Below, piece after piece: positions 25,939 through 34,295 of a stretch of 64,000 nucleotides of DNA. The number at the start of each line of letters is the position of its first letter. The stretch's first letter is position 1. A model generated the notes under the pieces. That model was not told the origin of the DNA. It did no database searches and saw only the letters and a program-made list of their open reading frames with translations. The position numbers and the translations under genes were made by a program. Source of the DNA: Cognatilysobacter claricitrinus (GTDB lineage: Bacteria > Pseudomonadota > Gammaproteobacteria > Xanthomonadales > Xanthomonadaceae); the NCBI RefSeq assembly GCF_045866565.1, contig NZ_BAAFZV010000001.1:62001-126000 (forward strand). Reading direction: 5' to 3'.

Positions 25939-27262
25939 GACCGATCCTTCGCTCCCGTCCCTGTACGCCCGCCACGTCGAAGTACTTGCCGCGCGGACCG
26001 CCGTCGCGCTCGAGCGGGGTGGCTTCGACCACCTCGTCGTTCCCAGTGGCAGCCTGCACTACCAGGCGTTCGACGACCGTGACTACCCCTACGCGGTCAA
26101 CCCGCAATTCAAGGCGTGGCTGCCGCTGGTTCGCAACCCCGGAAGCTGGCTGGTCGCTACCCCGGGTCAACGGCCGAAACTGATTTATCTTCAGCCCCGC
26201 GACTACTGGCACGTTGTTCCCCAGGCGCCCCGGGGTTGGTGGGTCGACCATTTCGACATCGTGGTGATCCGGACTGCGGAAGAAGCGGCGAACCACCTGC
26301 CCCCTCCCGGCAGGTGCGCGATCGTCGGTGAGCCGCAGAGCGCGCTCGGCGAGTATGCCCCGAACAATCCGCCCGCGGTCGTCGCGTACCTTGAATACCA
26401 TCGCGCATTCAAGACGCCGTACGAGATCGCGATGATGCGCGAAGCATCGCGCATCGGTGTCCGCGCACATCGCGCGGCCGAGGCCGCGTTCCGCGAAGGG
26501 CTCTCCGAGTTCGACATCCACCTCGCCTATTGCGCGGCGGCCCGGCAGGACGCCAACGACCTGCCTTACGGCAACATCGTCGCGCTCAACGAGCATGGCG
26601 CGGTGCTGCACTACACCGAACTCGATAGCGATGCGCCGGCCGACATCCGCAGCTTCCTGATCGATGCGGGCGCATCGTTCGGCGGCTATGCCTGCGACAT
26701 CACGCGCACCTATGCACGCGACACCAACGGCGAGTTCCAGGCGCTGATCAACGACGTCGACGCCGCGCAGCGTGGCATGTGCGCGCAGGTGCGCTCCGGC
26801 ATGGATTACCGCCAGCTGCACCTCGGCGCGCACTTGGCGCTGGCCCGCGTGCTGCGCGAGCACGGCGTGCTGCGGGTATCGCCCGAAGCCGCGGTGGAAA
26901 CCGGCGTCAGCGGCACGTTCTTCCCGCACGGCATCGGTCACGGCATCGGCCTGCAGGTGCACGACGTCGCGGGCTTCGCGGCGGACGACGCGGGCGGCGC
27001 GACGTTGGCGAAGCCCGAAGGTCATCCCTACTTGCGCCTGACGCGCACGCTGGCGCCGGGCATGGTGGTGACGATCGAGCCGGGCCTGTACTTCATCGAC
27101 ATGCTGCTCGACGACCTGCGCGCCGGGCCGCATGCCGGCAGCGTCGACTGGGTACGCGTCGACGCGTTCCGCCCGTACGGCGGCATCCGCATCGAGGACG
27201 ATGTCGCCTGCACCGACGGCGAGCCGCTGAACCTGACGCGCGACGCGTTCGCCGCCGCCTGA
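25937..27262 (+). CDS. pepQ: Xaa-Pro dipeptidase PepQ
   Basis: Cytosolic metallodipeptidase that splits Xaa-Pro dipeptides; some homologues also hydrolyse organophosphates. The 441-residue product has the M24B pita-bread metal ligands: IDAGASFGGYACDITRTYA (two Asp), FPHGIGHGIGLQVHD (His), TIEPGLYF (Glu) and GGIRIEDD (Glu). Length matches gammaproteobacterial PepQ. The start ATG overlaps the start codon of the divergent GGDEF-EAL gene within the tetranucleotide CATG, and no good ribosome-binding site precedes it. The stop codon abuts that of fluC. Confidence 0.95.
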   Translation: MTDPSLPSLYARHVEVLAARTAVALERGGFDHLVVPSGSLHYQAFDDRDYPYAVNPQFKAWLPLVRNPGSWLVATPGQRPKLIYLQPRDYWHVVPQAPRGWWVDHFDIVVIRTAEEAANHLPPPGRCAIVGEPQSALGEYAPNNPPAVVAYLEYHRAFKTPYEIAMMREASRIGVRAHRAAEAAFREGLSEFDIHLAYCAAARQDANDLPYGNIVALNEHGAVLHYTELDSDAPADIRSFLIDAGASFGGYACDITRTYARDTNGEFQALINDVDAAQRGMCAQVRSGMDYRQLHLGAHLALARVLREHGVLRVSPEAAVETGVSGTFFPHGIGHGIGLQVHDVAGFAADDAGGATLAKPEGHPYLRLTRTLAPGMVVTIEPGLYFIDMLLDDLRAGPHAGSVDWVRVDAFRPYGGIRIEDDVACTDGEPLNLTRDAFAAA

Positions 27263-27643
27263 TCAGCGCGCAAACGCGACCGCCTTCATCCCGATCCAAA
27301 CGGCGGCGAGGCCGAGCACCACGCTCGCGACGACATATCCCGTCGCGAGCGCGGCGTCGCCGCGGCGGATCATGAGCATCGTCTCCAGGCCGAACGCCGA
27401 GAACGTGGTGTAGCCGCCGAGGACGCCGGCGACCAGCACCAGGCGCGCCGGGCCGTTCAGACCGGGAAGCTGCTCGGCGATCGCGGCGAACAGGCCGATG
27501 AGCAGGCAGCCCGACACGTTGATCGCGAGCGTGCCGACCGGAAAGCGCCACGCCGTCGACGTCGCCAACAGCGCGGCGCCGACCGCATGACGCGTCATTG
27601 CACCCAACGCACCGCCGATGCCGACTAGGAACAGGTCGCGCAT
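27263..27643 (-). CDS. crcB: Fluoride ion exporter FluC (CrcB)
   Basis: Dual-topology fluoride channel that lowers cytosolic fluoride. The 126-residue product has four membrane helices and the family motifs GGALGAMTRH near the N-terminus, GTLAINVSG (pore Asn), and GGYTTFSAFGLE, which holds the central Na+ site and the phenylalanine box. No fluoride riboswitch was seen upstream; the gene starts one base after the msrB stop and is probably cotranscribed with it. Confidence 0.95.
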   Translation of the reverse strand: MRDLFLVGIGGALGAMTRHAVGAALLATSTAWRFPVGTLAINVSGCLLIGLFAAIAEQLPGLNGPARLVLVAGVLGGYTTFSAFGLETMLMIRRGDAALATGYVVASVVLGLAAVWIGMKAVAFAR

Positions 27644-27644
27644 G

Positions 27645-28070
27645 TCAGCCCGTCGGCTCCGGTTCGAAGTCCAGCGATGCGGAATTGATGCAGTAGCGCA
27701 GGCCGGTCGGCGGCGGGCCGTCGGGGAAAACGTGGCCCAGGTGCGATTCGCAGTGCGCGCACTTCACTTCGACGCGGCGCATGCCGTGGCTCTCGTCCGC
27801 ATGCTCGGCGACCGCGTCCGGCGTCGCCGGGCGCACGAAGCTCGGCCATCCGCTGCCAGAGTCGTATTTGTCGACCGAGAGAAACAGCCGCGATCCGCAG
27901 GCGACGCAGGTGTAGGTGCCCGCTGCCTTGTGGTTCCAGAACTTGCCGGTGAACGCGCGCTCGGTGGCGGAGCACCGGCATACCGCGTACTGCTCCGGAG
28001 TGAGTTTCGCGCGCCATTCCTCGTCCGTCGGCGCCCGCGCGATGTCGTTCCGCGTGTCGTCTGAACTCAT
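27645..28070 (-). CDS. msrB: Peptide-methionine (R)-S-oxide reductase MsrB
   Basis: Repairs R-methionine sulfoxide in proteins using thioredoxin. The 141-residue product contains both zinc-binding CxxC pairs (CVAC and CAHC), the GSGWPSF substrate loop and the catalytic RYCINSASL cysteine. It begins MSSDDTRNDIARAPTDEEWRAKL from the ATG at 28070. An additional pair CRC occurs near residue 31, where a recycling cysteine could sit; this is speculative. Divergent from lptD across 100 bases and directly upstream of fluC. Confidence 0.95.
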   Translation of the reverse strand: MSSDDTRNDIARAPTDEEWRAKLTPEQYAVCRCSATERAFTGKFWNHKAAGTYTCVACGSRLFLSVDKYDSGSGWPSFVRPATPDAVAEHADESHGMRRVEVKCAHCESHLGHVFPDGPPPTGLRYCINSASLDFEPEPTG

Positions 28071-28170
28071 GCCGCCTCCACTTCGAAAACCCGATCCTGC
28101 CGCGTTGCCGCCCCGTCGGGGATACGGCAAGCTACCCGCCCGATGGCCGGAACGCCATTCATCTAGACGG

Positions 28171-30618
28171 ATGCCCCGCGTGCGACCGACTTTCCGCCTG
28201 CTCCCGTTATCGCTGTGCATCGCCATCGCCCTTCCCGCGATGGCAGCCGAGGAGCCGGAGGACTGGAGCCTGTGTCCGCTGCGCGATGCCGTGCCGACGT
28301 TCGAAGGGGTCGGTACGCCGACCTCCGGCGACACCAGCACGCGCATGACGCAGCCCACCGACATCGAGGGCGACACGCTGCAGGGCTCGGAATCGGCGGA
28401 CACGCTGGTGCAGGGCAACGTGCAGCTGCGTCGCGGCGACCAGTTCCTCGGCACCGACCGCCTGACCTATAACCAGACCTCGGGCGACTACCGTGCCGAA
28501 GGCAGCGTGCGGTACCAGGATTCGGGCATGCGGATCGTCGCCAAGAGCGCCGAGGGCAACCAGGAATCCGACACCCACACGATCAACGACCTGCAGTACC
28601 AGCTGATGCGTCGGCGCGGCAACGGCGGTGCCGAGAAGATCACGCTGAAGGACCAGACCGGCGCGCTGTTCGGCGGCACCTACTCCACCTGCGACCCCGG
28701 CCAGCGTGCATGGGAGCTGCGTGCGAGGGAAATCGACATCGACCTCGCCAAGGGCCGCGGCGTCGCGCACAACGCCACGCTGCGCGTCGGCAAGGTGCCG
28801 GTGCTGTACGTCCCGTGGTTCGCGTTCCCGACCGACGACCGCCGCCAGACCGGCCTGCTGTATCCGTCGATCTCCAGCTCGAACCGCAACGGCTTCGACT
28901 GGAAACAGCCGATCTACCTCAACCTCGCGCCGAACTACGACGCGACGCTCTACCCGCGCTACATGAGCAAGCGCGGCCTGCACCTGGGCGCCGAATTCCG
29001 CTGGCTGTACGAGCAGGGCAGCGGCACCGTCTACGGCGCCTGGATGCCGAAGGACGACCTGCCGGGCCGCCGCCCGGAGCGCTACCTCGAAGACCTCAAC
29101 GGCACGCCGATTCCCGGCGCGACGCTGCCCGACAGCAATCGCGGCCAGTTCGGCCTGACCGCCATCCACAACTTCGATGCCACCTGGTACGCCAGCGCGA
29201 ACCTCGGCTGGGTCAGCGACACGCATTACCTCGAAGATTTCAGCAACAGCCTGTACGGCGTTTCCAGCTACTTCGTACACAGCGAGACCGGCGTGTTCGG
29301 TCGCGGCCGTTACTGGAATGCCGGCCTGACCGCCGACCATTACCAGCTCGCCGACTACACGCTGAGCGATGCCAACCTGCCGTACGACCGCCTGCCGCGC
29401 CTGTACGGCCACTGGGCGCAGCCGTTCGGTCGCTGGCTGGAAGCCGGTGTCGACGCCGAGGCCGTGCGTTTCCAGCACGTCACCTATGACAATCAAGCCG
29501 GGCAGTTCGATGGGTCGCGCCTTGACCTCAAGCCCTACGTCGCCGCCAACTTCGACGGCGCGAGCTGGTTCCTGCATCCGAAGCTGGCCTGGCGCTACAC
29601 CGACTGGCAGCTCGACAACGAGTGGCAGACGCGCACCGCGACGCCTGTCACCAACCTCTCGCCGTCGCGCAGCCTGCCGATCGCCTCGGTCGACGCCGGC
29701 ATGTACTTCGACCGCGACACGACGGTGTTCGGCACGCGCTACCTGCAGACCTTCGAGCCGCGCCTGTTCTATCTGAACGTCCCGTATCGCGACCAGAACG
29801 GCATTCCGCTGTTCGACACCGCGCCGATGACGTTCAGCTGGGGCCAGCTGTTCCGCGACAACCGCTACACGGGACCGGACCGCCAGACCGACGCCAACCA
29901 GCTCACCGTCGCGGCGACCACGCGCTTCATCAGCGAGAACGACGGCCGCGAGCGGTTGTCGCTCAGCCTGGGCCAGATCCGTTACTTCGAGGACAGCCGC
30001 GTCTTTCTTCCGGGCGCCGAGTCGCCGGTGTCGCAGGGCAAGTCTGCATGGGTCGCGGAAGCCAGCTTCGCGCCGAGCGATCGCTGGCTGATAAACGGCG
30101 CCTACCAGTGGGATCCGAAGATCCATGGCCAGGACCTCGCGAGCCTGCGCGCGCGCTACCTCGTGGGCGACCGCGGCATCGTCAACTTCGGCTACCGCTA
30201 TCGCCGGAACACCACGTTCAACCCGGCGGTCGGCGGCAGCCCCGATCTCGTTCGCCAGGCGGATGTCTCGTTCCTGTACCCGATCACCGACAACTGGAGC
30301 GTGGTCGGCCGGTACTACTACTCGCTGCTCGACAAGAAGCCGCTCGAGGAGATCGCGGGCGTCCAGTGGGAAAGCTGCTGCCTCGCCGTCCGCGCCGTCG
30401 CCCGCCGCTACCTGCGCGACCGCACGGGCGACCTGAACAACTCTCTCCAACTGGAAGTTGAACTGAAGGGTCTGGGGTCGGCCGGGCAGAAGACGGAGCG
30501 CGTATTGCGCCGTGCTATCCTCGGTTACGACCGCGACGACCTGTATCTCGTCCCGCCGCAGACGGTGAGTCCGCCCGTCAACAACGGCACCTCCACGACT
30601 TCCGACCCGACCCCATGA
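28171..30618 (+). CDS. lptD: LPS-assembly outer-membrane protein LptD
   Basis: Beta-barrel that, with LptE, inserts lipopolysaccharide into the outer leaflet. The 815-residue product has a signal peptide (cleavage after ALPAMA), an N-terminal OstA/LptA-like domain (GDTLQGSESADTLVQGNVQLRR...) and the long C-terminal barrel. The conserved cysteines that form the inter-domain disulfides are present: one in WSLCP, one in YSTCDPG and the adjacent pair in WESCC. The start is the ATG at 28171. The stop overlaps surA by four bases, linking it to its own folding factor. Confidence 0.96.
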   Translation: MPRVRPTFRLLPLSLCIAIALPAMAAEEPEDWSLCPLRDAVPTFEGVGTPTSGDTSTRMTQPTDIEGDTLQGSESADTLVQGNVQLRRGDQFLGTDRLTYNQTSGDYRAEGSVRYQDSGMRIVAKSAEGNQESDTHTINDLQYQLMRRRGNGGAEKITLKDQTGALFGGTYSTCDPGQRAWELRAREIDIDLAKGRGVAHNATLRVGKVPVLYVPWFAFPTDDRRQTGLLYPSISSSNRNGFDWKQPIYLNLAPNYDATLYPRYMSKRGLHLGAEFRWLYEQGSGTVYGAWMPKDDLPGRRPERYLEDLNGTPIPGATLPDSNRGQFGLTAIHNFDATWYASANLGWVSDTHYLEDFSNSLYGVSSYFVHSETGVFGRGRYWNAGLTADHYQLADYTLSDANLPYDRLPRLYGHWAQPFGRWLEAGVDAEAVRFQHVTYDNQAGQFDGSRLDLKPYVAANFDGASWFLHPKLAWRYTDWQLDNEWQTRTATPVTNLSPSRSLPIASVDAGMYFDRDTTVFGTRYLQTFEPRLFYLNVPYRDQNGIPLFDTAPMTFSWGQLFRDNRYTGPDRQTDANQLTVAATTRFISENDGRERLSLSLGQIRYFEDSRVFLPGAESPVSQGKSAWVAEASFAPSDRWLINGAYQWDPKIHGQDLASLRARYLVGDRGIVNFGYRYRRNTTFNPAVGGSPDLVRQADVSFLYPITDNWSVVGRYYYSLLDKKPLEEIAGVQWESCCLAVRAVARRYLRDRTGDLNNSLQLEVELKGLGSAGQKTERVLRRAILGYDRDDLYLVPPQTVSPPVNNGTSTTSDPTP

Positions 30619-32012
30619 AGACAACCTCCCGCCCGGTGAAGACGCTGCTTGCGTGCCTGCTGTCCGCCACGCTGCTCGCGCCCGCGTTCGTTCCGCTCAC
30701 CGCCGTCGCGCAGCAGCAGTCGCAGACGCTCGATCGCATCGCCGCCGTGGTGAACGAGGACGTCGTCCTGCGCAGCGAGCTCGATCGCGCCGTCGCGAAC
30801 ATCCGCTCGCAGTACGCCGGCAAGGAAAACCAGCTTCCGCCCAACGACGTGCTCGAACGCCAGGTGCTCGAGCGCCTGATCCTGAGCAAGCTGCAGGTCG
30901 CGCGCGCCGAGGAAACCGGCATCCGCGTCAACGACGAGGAAGTCGACCAGGCGATCGCCGCGGTCGCGCAGCAGAACAACGTCGGCGTCGAGCAGTTGCG
31001 CCAGCGCGTCACCGCCGACGGCTCGACCTACGCCGATTTCCGCGCGTCGATCCGCGAGGAGCTGCTGATGCAGCGTCTGCGCCAGCGCTTCGCGCAGAGC
31101 CGCGTCAACGTCAGCGAAGCCGAGATCGAATCGGCGATGGCCGCTACCGCCCAGACGGGCAAGCAATACCACCTTGCGCACATCCTCGTGTCGCTGCCCG
31201 ACGGCGCGACCGCGGAGCAGATCGACACCGCGCAGAAGAAGATCGACGGCATCAAGGGCCTGATCGACCGCGGCGAGCTCGACTTCCAGGCCGCGGCCGT
31301 GCGCTACTCCGACAGCCCGAACGCGCTGGAAGGCGGCGACCTCGGCTGGCGCGCGGCGGATGAAATCCCGAATGCGTTCGCGCAGCTGGTCAACAACCTG
31401 CAGCCGGGCCAGGTCACCGCGCCGATCCGCGGCCCCAGCGGCTTCCAGCTGCTGCGCCTGGTCGAAGTGCGCGACGCCTCGCAGGGTCCGGCGCAGATGG
31501 TCACGCAGTACCACGGCCGCCACATCCTGATCCGCATCGGCGACGGCAAGACCGACGACCAGGCGCGCGCCGAGGCCGAAACGCTGGCCGCACGCCTTGC
31601 CGGCGGCGCGGACTTCGCCGAGCTCGCCAAGGCGAACTCGCAGGACCAGAACTCGGCCGCACGCGGTGGCGACCTCGGCTGGTTCACCGCCGACGAATTC
31701 GGCCCCGAGTTCCGCAGCCAGGTCACGCTGCTTGGCGACAACCAGGTCTCCAAGCCGTTCCGCACGCAGGCCGGCTGGCACGTCCTGCAGCGTCTCGGCA
31801 CCCGCGAGGCCAACGTCGGCGACCAGAACCGTCGTGCACAGGTCGCGGAAACGCTGGGCCGTCGCAAGCTCGAGGACCAGTGGAACCTCTACCTGCGCGA
31901 GCTGCGCGGCGAAGCCTATGTCGATGTGCGCGTCGGCGCGCAGGCCACGCCGGCGCCGGCCGCAGCGCCGGCGACCACGCCCGCGCCACCTGCGCCGGCA
32001 TCCGGCGGCTGA
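30615..32012 (+). CDS. surA: Periplasmic chaperone/peptidyl-prolyl isomerase SurA
   Basis: Folds outer-membrane barrel proteins, including LptD. The 465-residue product has a signal peptide (cleavage near VAQQQ), an N-terminal SurA chaperone domain (LDRIAAVVNEDVVLRSEL), two parvulin domains (QYHLAHILVSLP and YHGRHILIRIGDG) and a C-terminal helix. The last 30 residues are Ala/Pro/Thr-rich, making it somewhat longer than E. coli SurA. Starts in an ATGA overlap with lptD. Confidence 0.96.
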   Translation: MKTTSRPVKTLLACLLSATLLAPAFVPLTAVAQQQSQTLDRIAAVVNEDVVLRSELDRAVANIRSQYAGKENQLPPNDVLERQVLERLILSKLQVARAEETGIRVNDEEVDQAIAAVAQQNNVGVEQLRQRVTADGSTYADFRASIREELLMQRLRQRFAQSRVNVSEAEIESAMAATAQTGKQYHLAHILVSLPDGATAEQIDTAQKKIDGIKGLIDRGELDFQAAAVRYSDSPNALEGGDLGWRAADEIPNAFAQLVNNLQPGQVTAPIRGPSGFQLLRLVEVRDASQGPAQMVTQYHGRHILIRIGDGKTDDQARAEAETLAARLAGGADFAELAKANSQDQNSAARGGDLGWFTADEFGPEFRSQVTLLGDNQVSKPFRTQAGWHVLQRLGTREANVGDQNRRAQVAETLGRRKLEDQWNLYLRELRGEAYVDVRVGAQATPAPAAAPATTPAPPAPASGG

Positions 32013-32999
32013 GTGACCTCGCCCCGGCTCGCGCTGGTCCCGGGTGAGCCGGCCGGCGTCGGGCCGGAGTTGTGCGTCGCCCTTGCCGGGCGACCCCGCA
32101 GTCATGCGCTGATTGCCTACGCCGACCCCGGCGTGCTCGAAGCCGCCGCGCGCCGCGCCGGCCAACCGCTCCGACTCGTCGATCCCGACGACGCCGACGC
32201 CGCCCGCGCCGGCGCGCTCGGGATCGTTCCGTTTCCGGTCGCACAGACCGTGGAGCCCGGGCATCTCGAAGTCGCCAACGCGCGATCGGTGATCGATGCG
32301 CTGACCGCAGGGGCCCGCGCCTGCCTCGATGGAACGCTCGACGGCCTCGTCACCGGGCCTGTCCACAAGGCGGTCGTCAACGACGCCGGCATCGCCTATT
32401 CCGGCACCACCGAGCTGCTCGCCACGCAGGCCGGCTGCGAGGTGGTGATGATGCTGGGCCACGACGCGCTGCGCGTCGCGCTCGCGACCACGCATCTCCC
32501 GTTGCGCGACGTGCCCGACGCGATCACGCGCGACCGTCTGGCCCGCACGCTGCGCATCGTCGACGCGGCGCTGCGACGCGACTTCGGCATCGCATCGCCG
32601 TGCATCGCGGTGCTCGGCCTCAATCCGCACGCCGGCGAAGACGGGCATCTGGGGCGCGAGGAGATCGACGTCATCGAACCGGTGATCGAACGCCTGCGTG
32701 CGGACGGGCTGTGGCTCGCAGGTCCGTTGCCGGCGGATACCGCATTCCTGCCCCAGAAGCTCGCGGGCTTCGACGCAGTGCTCGCGATGTATCACGACCA
32801 GGGCCTGCCCGTGCTGAAGTTCAGCGGCTTCGAGCGCGCCGTGAACATCACGCTCGGCCTGCCGTATCCGCGCGTCGCGGTCGACCACGGCACCGCGCTC
32901 GACCTCGCCGGCCGCGGCCGCGCCGATCCGTCGAGCCTGTTCGCCGCCGCCGACCTGTGCGCGCGCCTCGCCGCGCAACGCCGCTCCATTCGCGCCTGA
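32013..32999 (+). CDS. pdxA: 4-hydroxythreonine-4-phosphate dehydrogenase PdxA
   Basis: Oxidises 4-phosphohydroxy-L-threonine in the DXP-dependent route to pyridoxal phosphate. The 328-residue product shows the GEPAGVGPEL opening, LVTGPVHKAVVNDAG, metal ligands in TTHLPLRDV, GLNPHAGEDGHLG, AMYHDQGLPVLK and the closing DHGTALDLAG. The start is GTG immediately after the surA TGA with no gap. The surA-pdxA-rsmA order is conserved among gammaproteobacteria. Confidence 0.96.
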   Translation: MTSPRLALVPGEPAGVGPELCVALAGRPRSHALIAYADPGVLEAAARRAGQPLRLVDPDDADAARAGALGIVPFPVAQTVEPGHLEVANARSVIDALTAGARACLDGTLDGLVTGPVHKAVVNDAGIAYSGTTELLATQAGCEVVMMLGHDALRVALATTHLPLRDVPDAITRDRLARTLRIVDAALRRDFGIASPCIAVLGLNPHAGEDGHLGREEIDVIEPVIERLRADGLWLAGPLPADTAFLPQKLAGFDAVLAMYHDQGLPVLKFSGFERAVNITLGLPYPRVAVDHGTALDLAGRGRADPSSLFAAADLCARLAAQRRSIRA

Positions 33000-33045
33000 C
33001 GACGTCGCGCCGGCGCCGGTCGCGCATCGCGGACGCGGGCTACGG

Positions 33046-33051
33046 GATAAT
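33046..33051 (+). promoter_or_regulatory. -10 box abutting the rsmA start (possible leaderless transcript)
   Basis: GATAAT ends six bases before the rsmA ATG, so transcription would begin at or next to the A of the start codon. No Shine-Dalgarno sequence fits. The -35 region is unremarkable. See the related boxes before apaG and bioA. Confidence 0.4.
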
Positions 33052-33057
33052 CGCGGC

Positions 33058-33858
33058 ATGACCACGAGCCACTTCACCGAGCCGCCGAAGAAGCGCCTCG
33101 GCCAGCACTTCCTGCACGAGCGCGGGATCATCTCGAAGATCGTGCAGGCCGTGGATCCGCAGCCGGGCGACCGGCTTGTCGAGATCGGCCCCGGCCAGGG
33201 CGCAATCACGTTCCCGTTGCTCGAGCGCCACCACGAACTCACCGTCATCGAGTTCGACCGCGACCTCATCGCGCCGCTCACCGAGGCGGCGCAGAACCTT
33301 GGCACGCTGCACGTCATCCATTCAGACGTGCTGAAGGTCGATTTCACCGCGCTCGCCGACGGCGGCACCATCCGGCTGGTGGGCAACCTGCCCTACAACC
33401 TGTCGTCGCCGATCCTGTTCCATGCGCTGGAGCACGCGCCCGTCGTGCGGGACATGCACTTCATGTTGCAGAAGGAAGTCGTCGACCGCATGGCGGCCGG
33501 CCCCGGCAGCAAGGTGTACGGGCGCCTGGGCGTGATGCTGCAGGCGTATTGCCGCGTCACCGCGTTGTTCGACGTGGCGCCCGGCGCGTTCCGACCGCCG
33601 CCGAAGGTGGACTCCGCGGTCGTGCGCCTCGTGCCCAAGCCTGCCGGGGACATCGCCGTGATCGATCGGGCCCTGTTCGCGCGCGTTGTCCACGACGCGT
33701 TCAACCAGCGCCGCAAGACCCTGCGCAACGCGCTGTCCAAGATCTGCGATGCCGACGCGATCATCGCCGCGGGACTCGACCCGCAGCATCGCGCCGAGCA
33801 GATACCGGTCGATGGCTTCATCGCGCTGGCCAATTCGCTCGCGCGCACCAATGCGTGA
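33058..33858 (+). CDS. rsmA: 16S rRNA dimethyladenosine transferase RsmA (KsgA)
   Basis: Dimethylates two adjacent adenines near the 3' end of 16S rRNA, a late 30S maturation checkpoint. The 266-residue product has KKRLGQHFLHE at the N-terminus, the SAM motif VEIGPGQGAITFPL, and the catalytic NLPYNLSSPI (NLPY). The C-terminal domain includes FNQRRKTLRNAL. It belongs to the conserved pdxA-rsmA-apaG-apaH block, 58 bases after pdxA, with its own potential start-proximal promoter. Confidence 0.97.
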   Translation: MTTSHFTEPPKKRLGQHFLHERGIISKIVQAVDPQPGDRLVEIGPGQGAITFPLLERHHELTVIEFDRDLIAPLTEAAQNLGTLHVIHSDVLKVDFTALADGGTIRLVGNLPYNLSSPILFHALEHAPVVRDMHFMLQKEVVDRMAAGPGSKVYGRLGVMLQAYCRVTALFDVAPGAFRPPPKVDSAVVRLVPKPAGDIAVIDRALFARVVHDAFNQRRKTLRNALSKICDADAIIAAGLDPQHRAEQIPVDGFIALANSLARTNA

Positions 33859-33892
33859 AGCCCGCGCGGTTCCGTCGCCGTGCGCGTGCACG

Positions 33893-33898
33893 TAAACT
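33893..33898 (+). promoter_or_regulatory. -10-like box abutting the apaG start
   Basis: TAAACT ends seven bases before the apaG ATG, the same placement as in rsmA and bioA. The -35 resemblance (TTCCGT at 33870-33875, 17-base spacer) is weak. Cotranscription from rsmA is also likely. Confidence 0.3.
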
Positions 33899-33905
33899 CG
33901 GGCGG

Positions 33906-34289
33906 ATGAACGACGGCAATTCCCACGCGATCGGCGTCGAAGTACAGGCGCATTACGTCGAAAGCGAATCCGCGCCCGAACAGGACCGCTACGTGTTCGC
34001 CTACACGGTGCGCGTGCAGAACCACGGCACGGTCGCCGCGCGCCTGCTCGGACGGCACTGGATCATCACCGACGCGCACGGCCAGACGCGCGAGGTCGAT
34101 GGCGACGGCGTGGTCGGCCACCAGCCGCAGCTGGAGCCGGGGCAGGCCTTCGAATACACGTCCGGCGCGGTTCTCGAAACCGACCTCGGCACCATGCACG
34201 GCAGCTATCGCATGCAGGCCGAGGACGGCACGCGCTTCGAAGCACCGATCCCCGCGTTCACCCTCACCGTGCCGCGCACGCTGCACTGA
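33906..34289 (+). CDS. apaG: ApaG family protein
   Basis: Small fibronectin-like beta-sandwich protein of unresolved function, almost always encoded next to apaH. The 127-residue product has IGVEVQAHYVESESAPEQDR, the YTVRVQNHG strand, LLGRHWIITDAHG and the GxGxxG-like DGDGVVGHQP with EPGQAFEYTSG. All are typical. Length is standard. It lies 47 bases after rsmA and 6 bases before apaH. Confidence 0.96.
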   Translation: MNDGNSHAIGVEVQAHYVESESAPEQDRYVFAYTVRVQNHGTVAARLLGRHWIITDAHGQTREVDGDGVVGHQPQLEPGQAFEYTSGAVLETDLGTMHGSYRMQAEDGTRFEAPIPAFTLTVPRTLH

Positions 34290-34295
34290 CCGCGC

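Noticed and set aside
28207..30624. 805-codon minus-strand frame opposite lptD
   Set aside because: lptD on the plus strand has a signal peptide, the disulfide cysteines and a barrel pattern; the antisense product is Val/Arg/Ala-rich noise.
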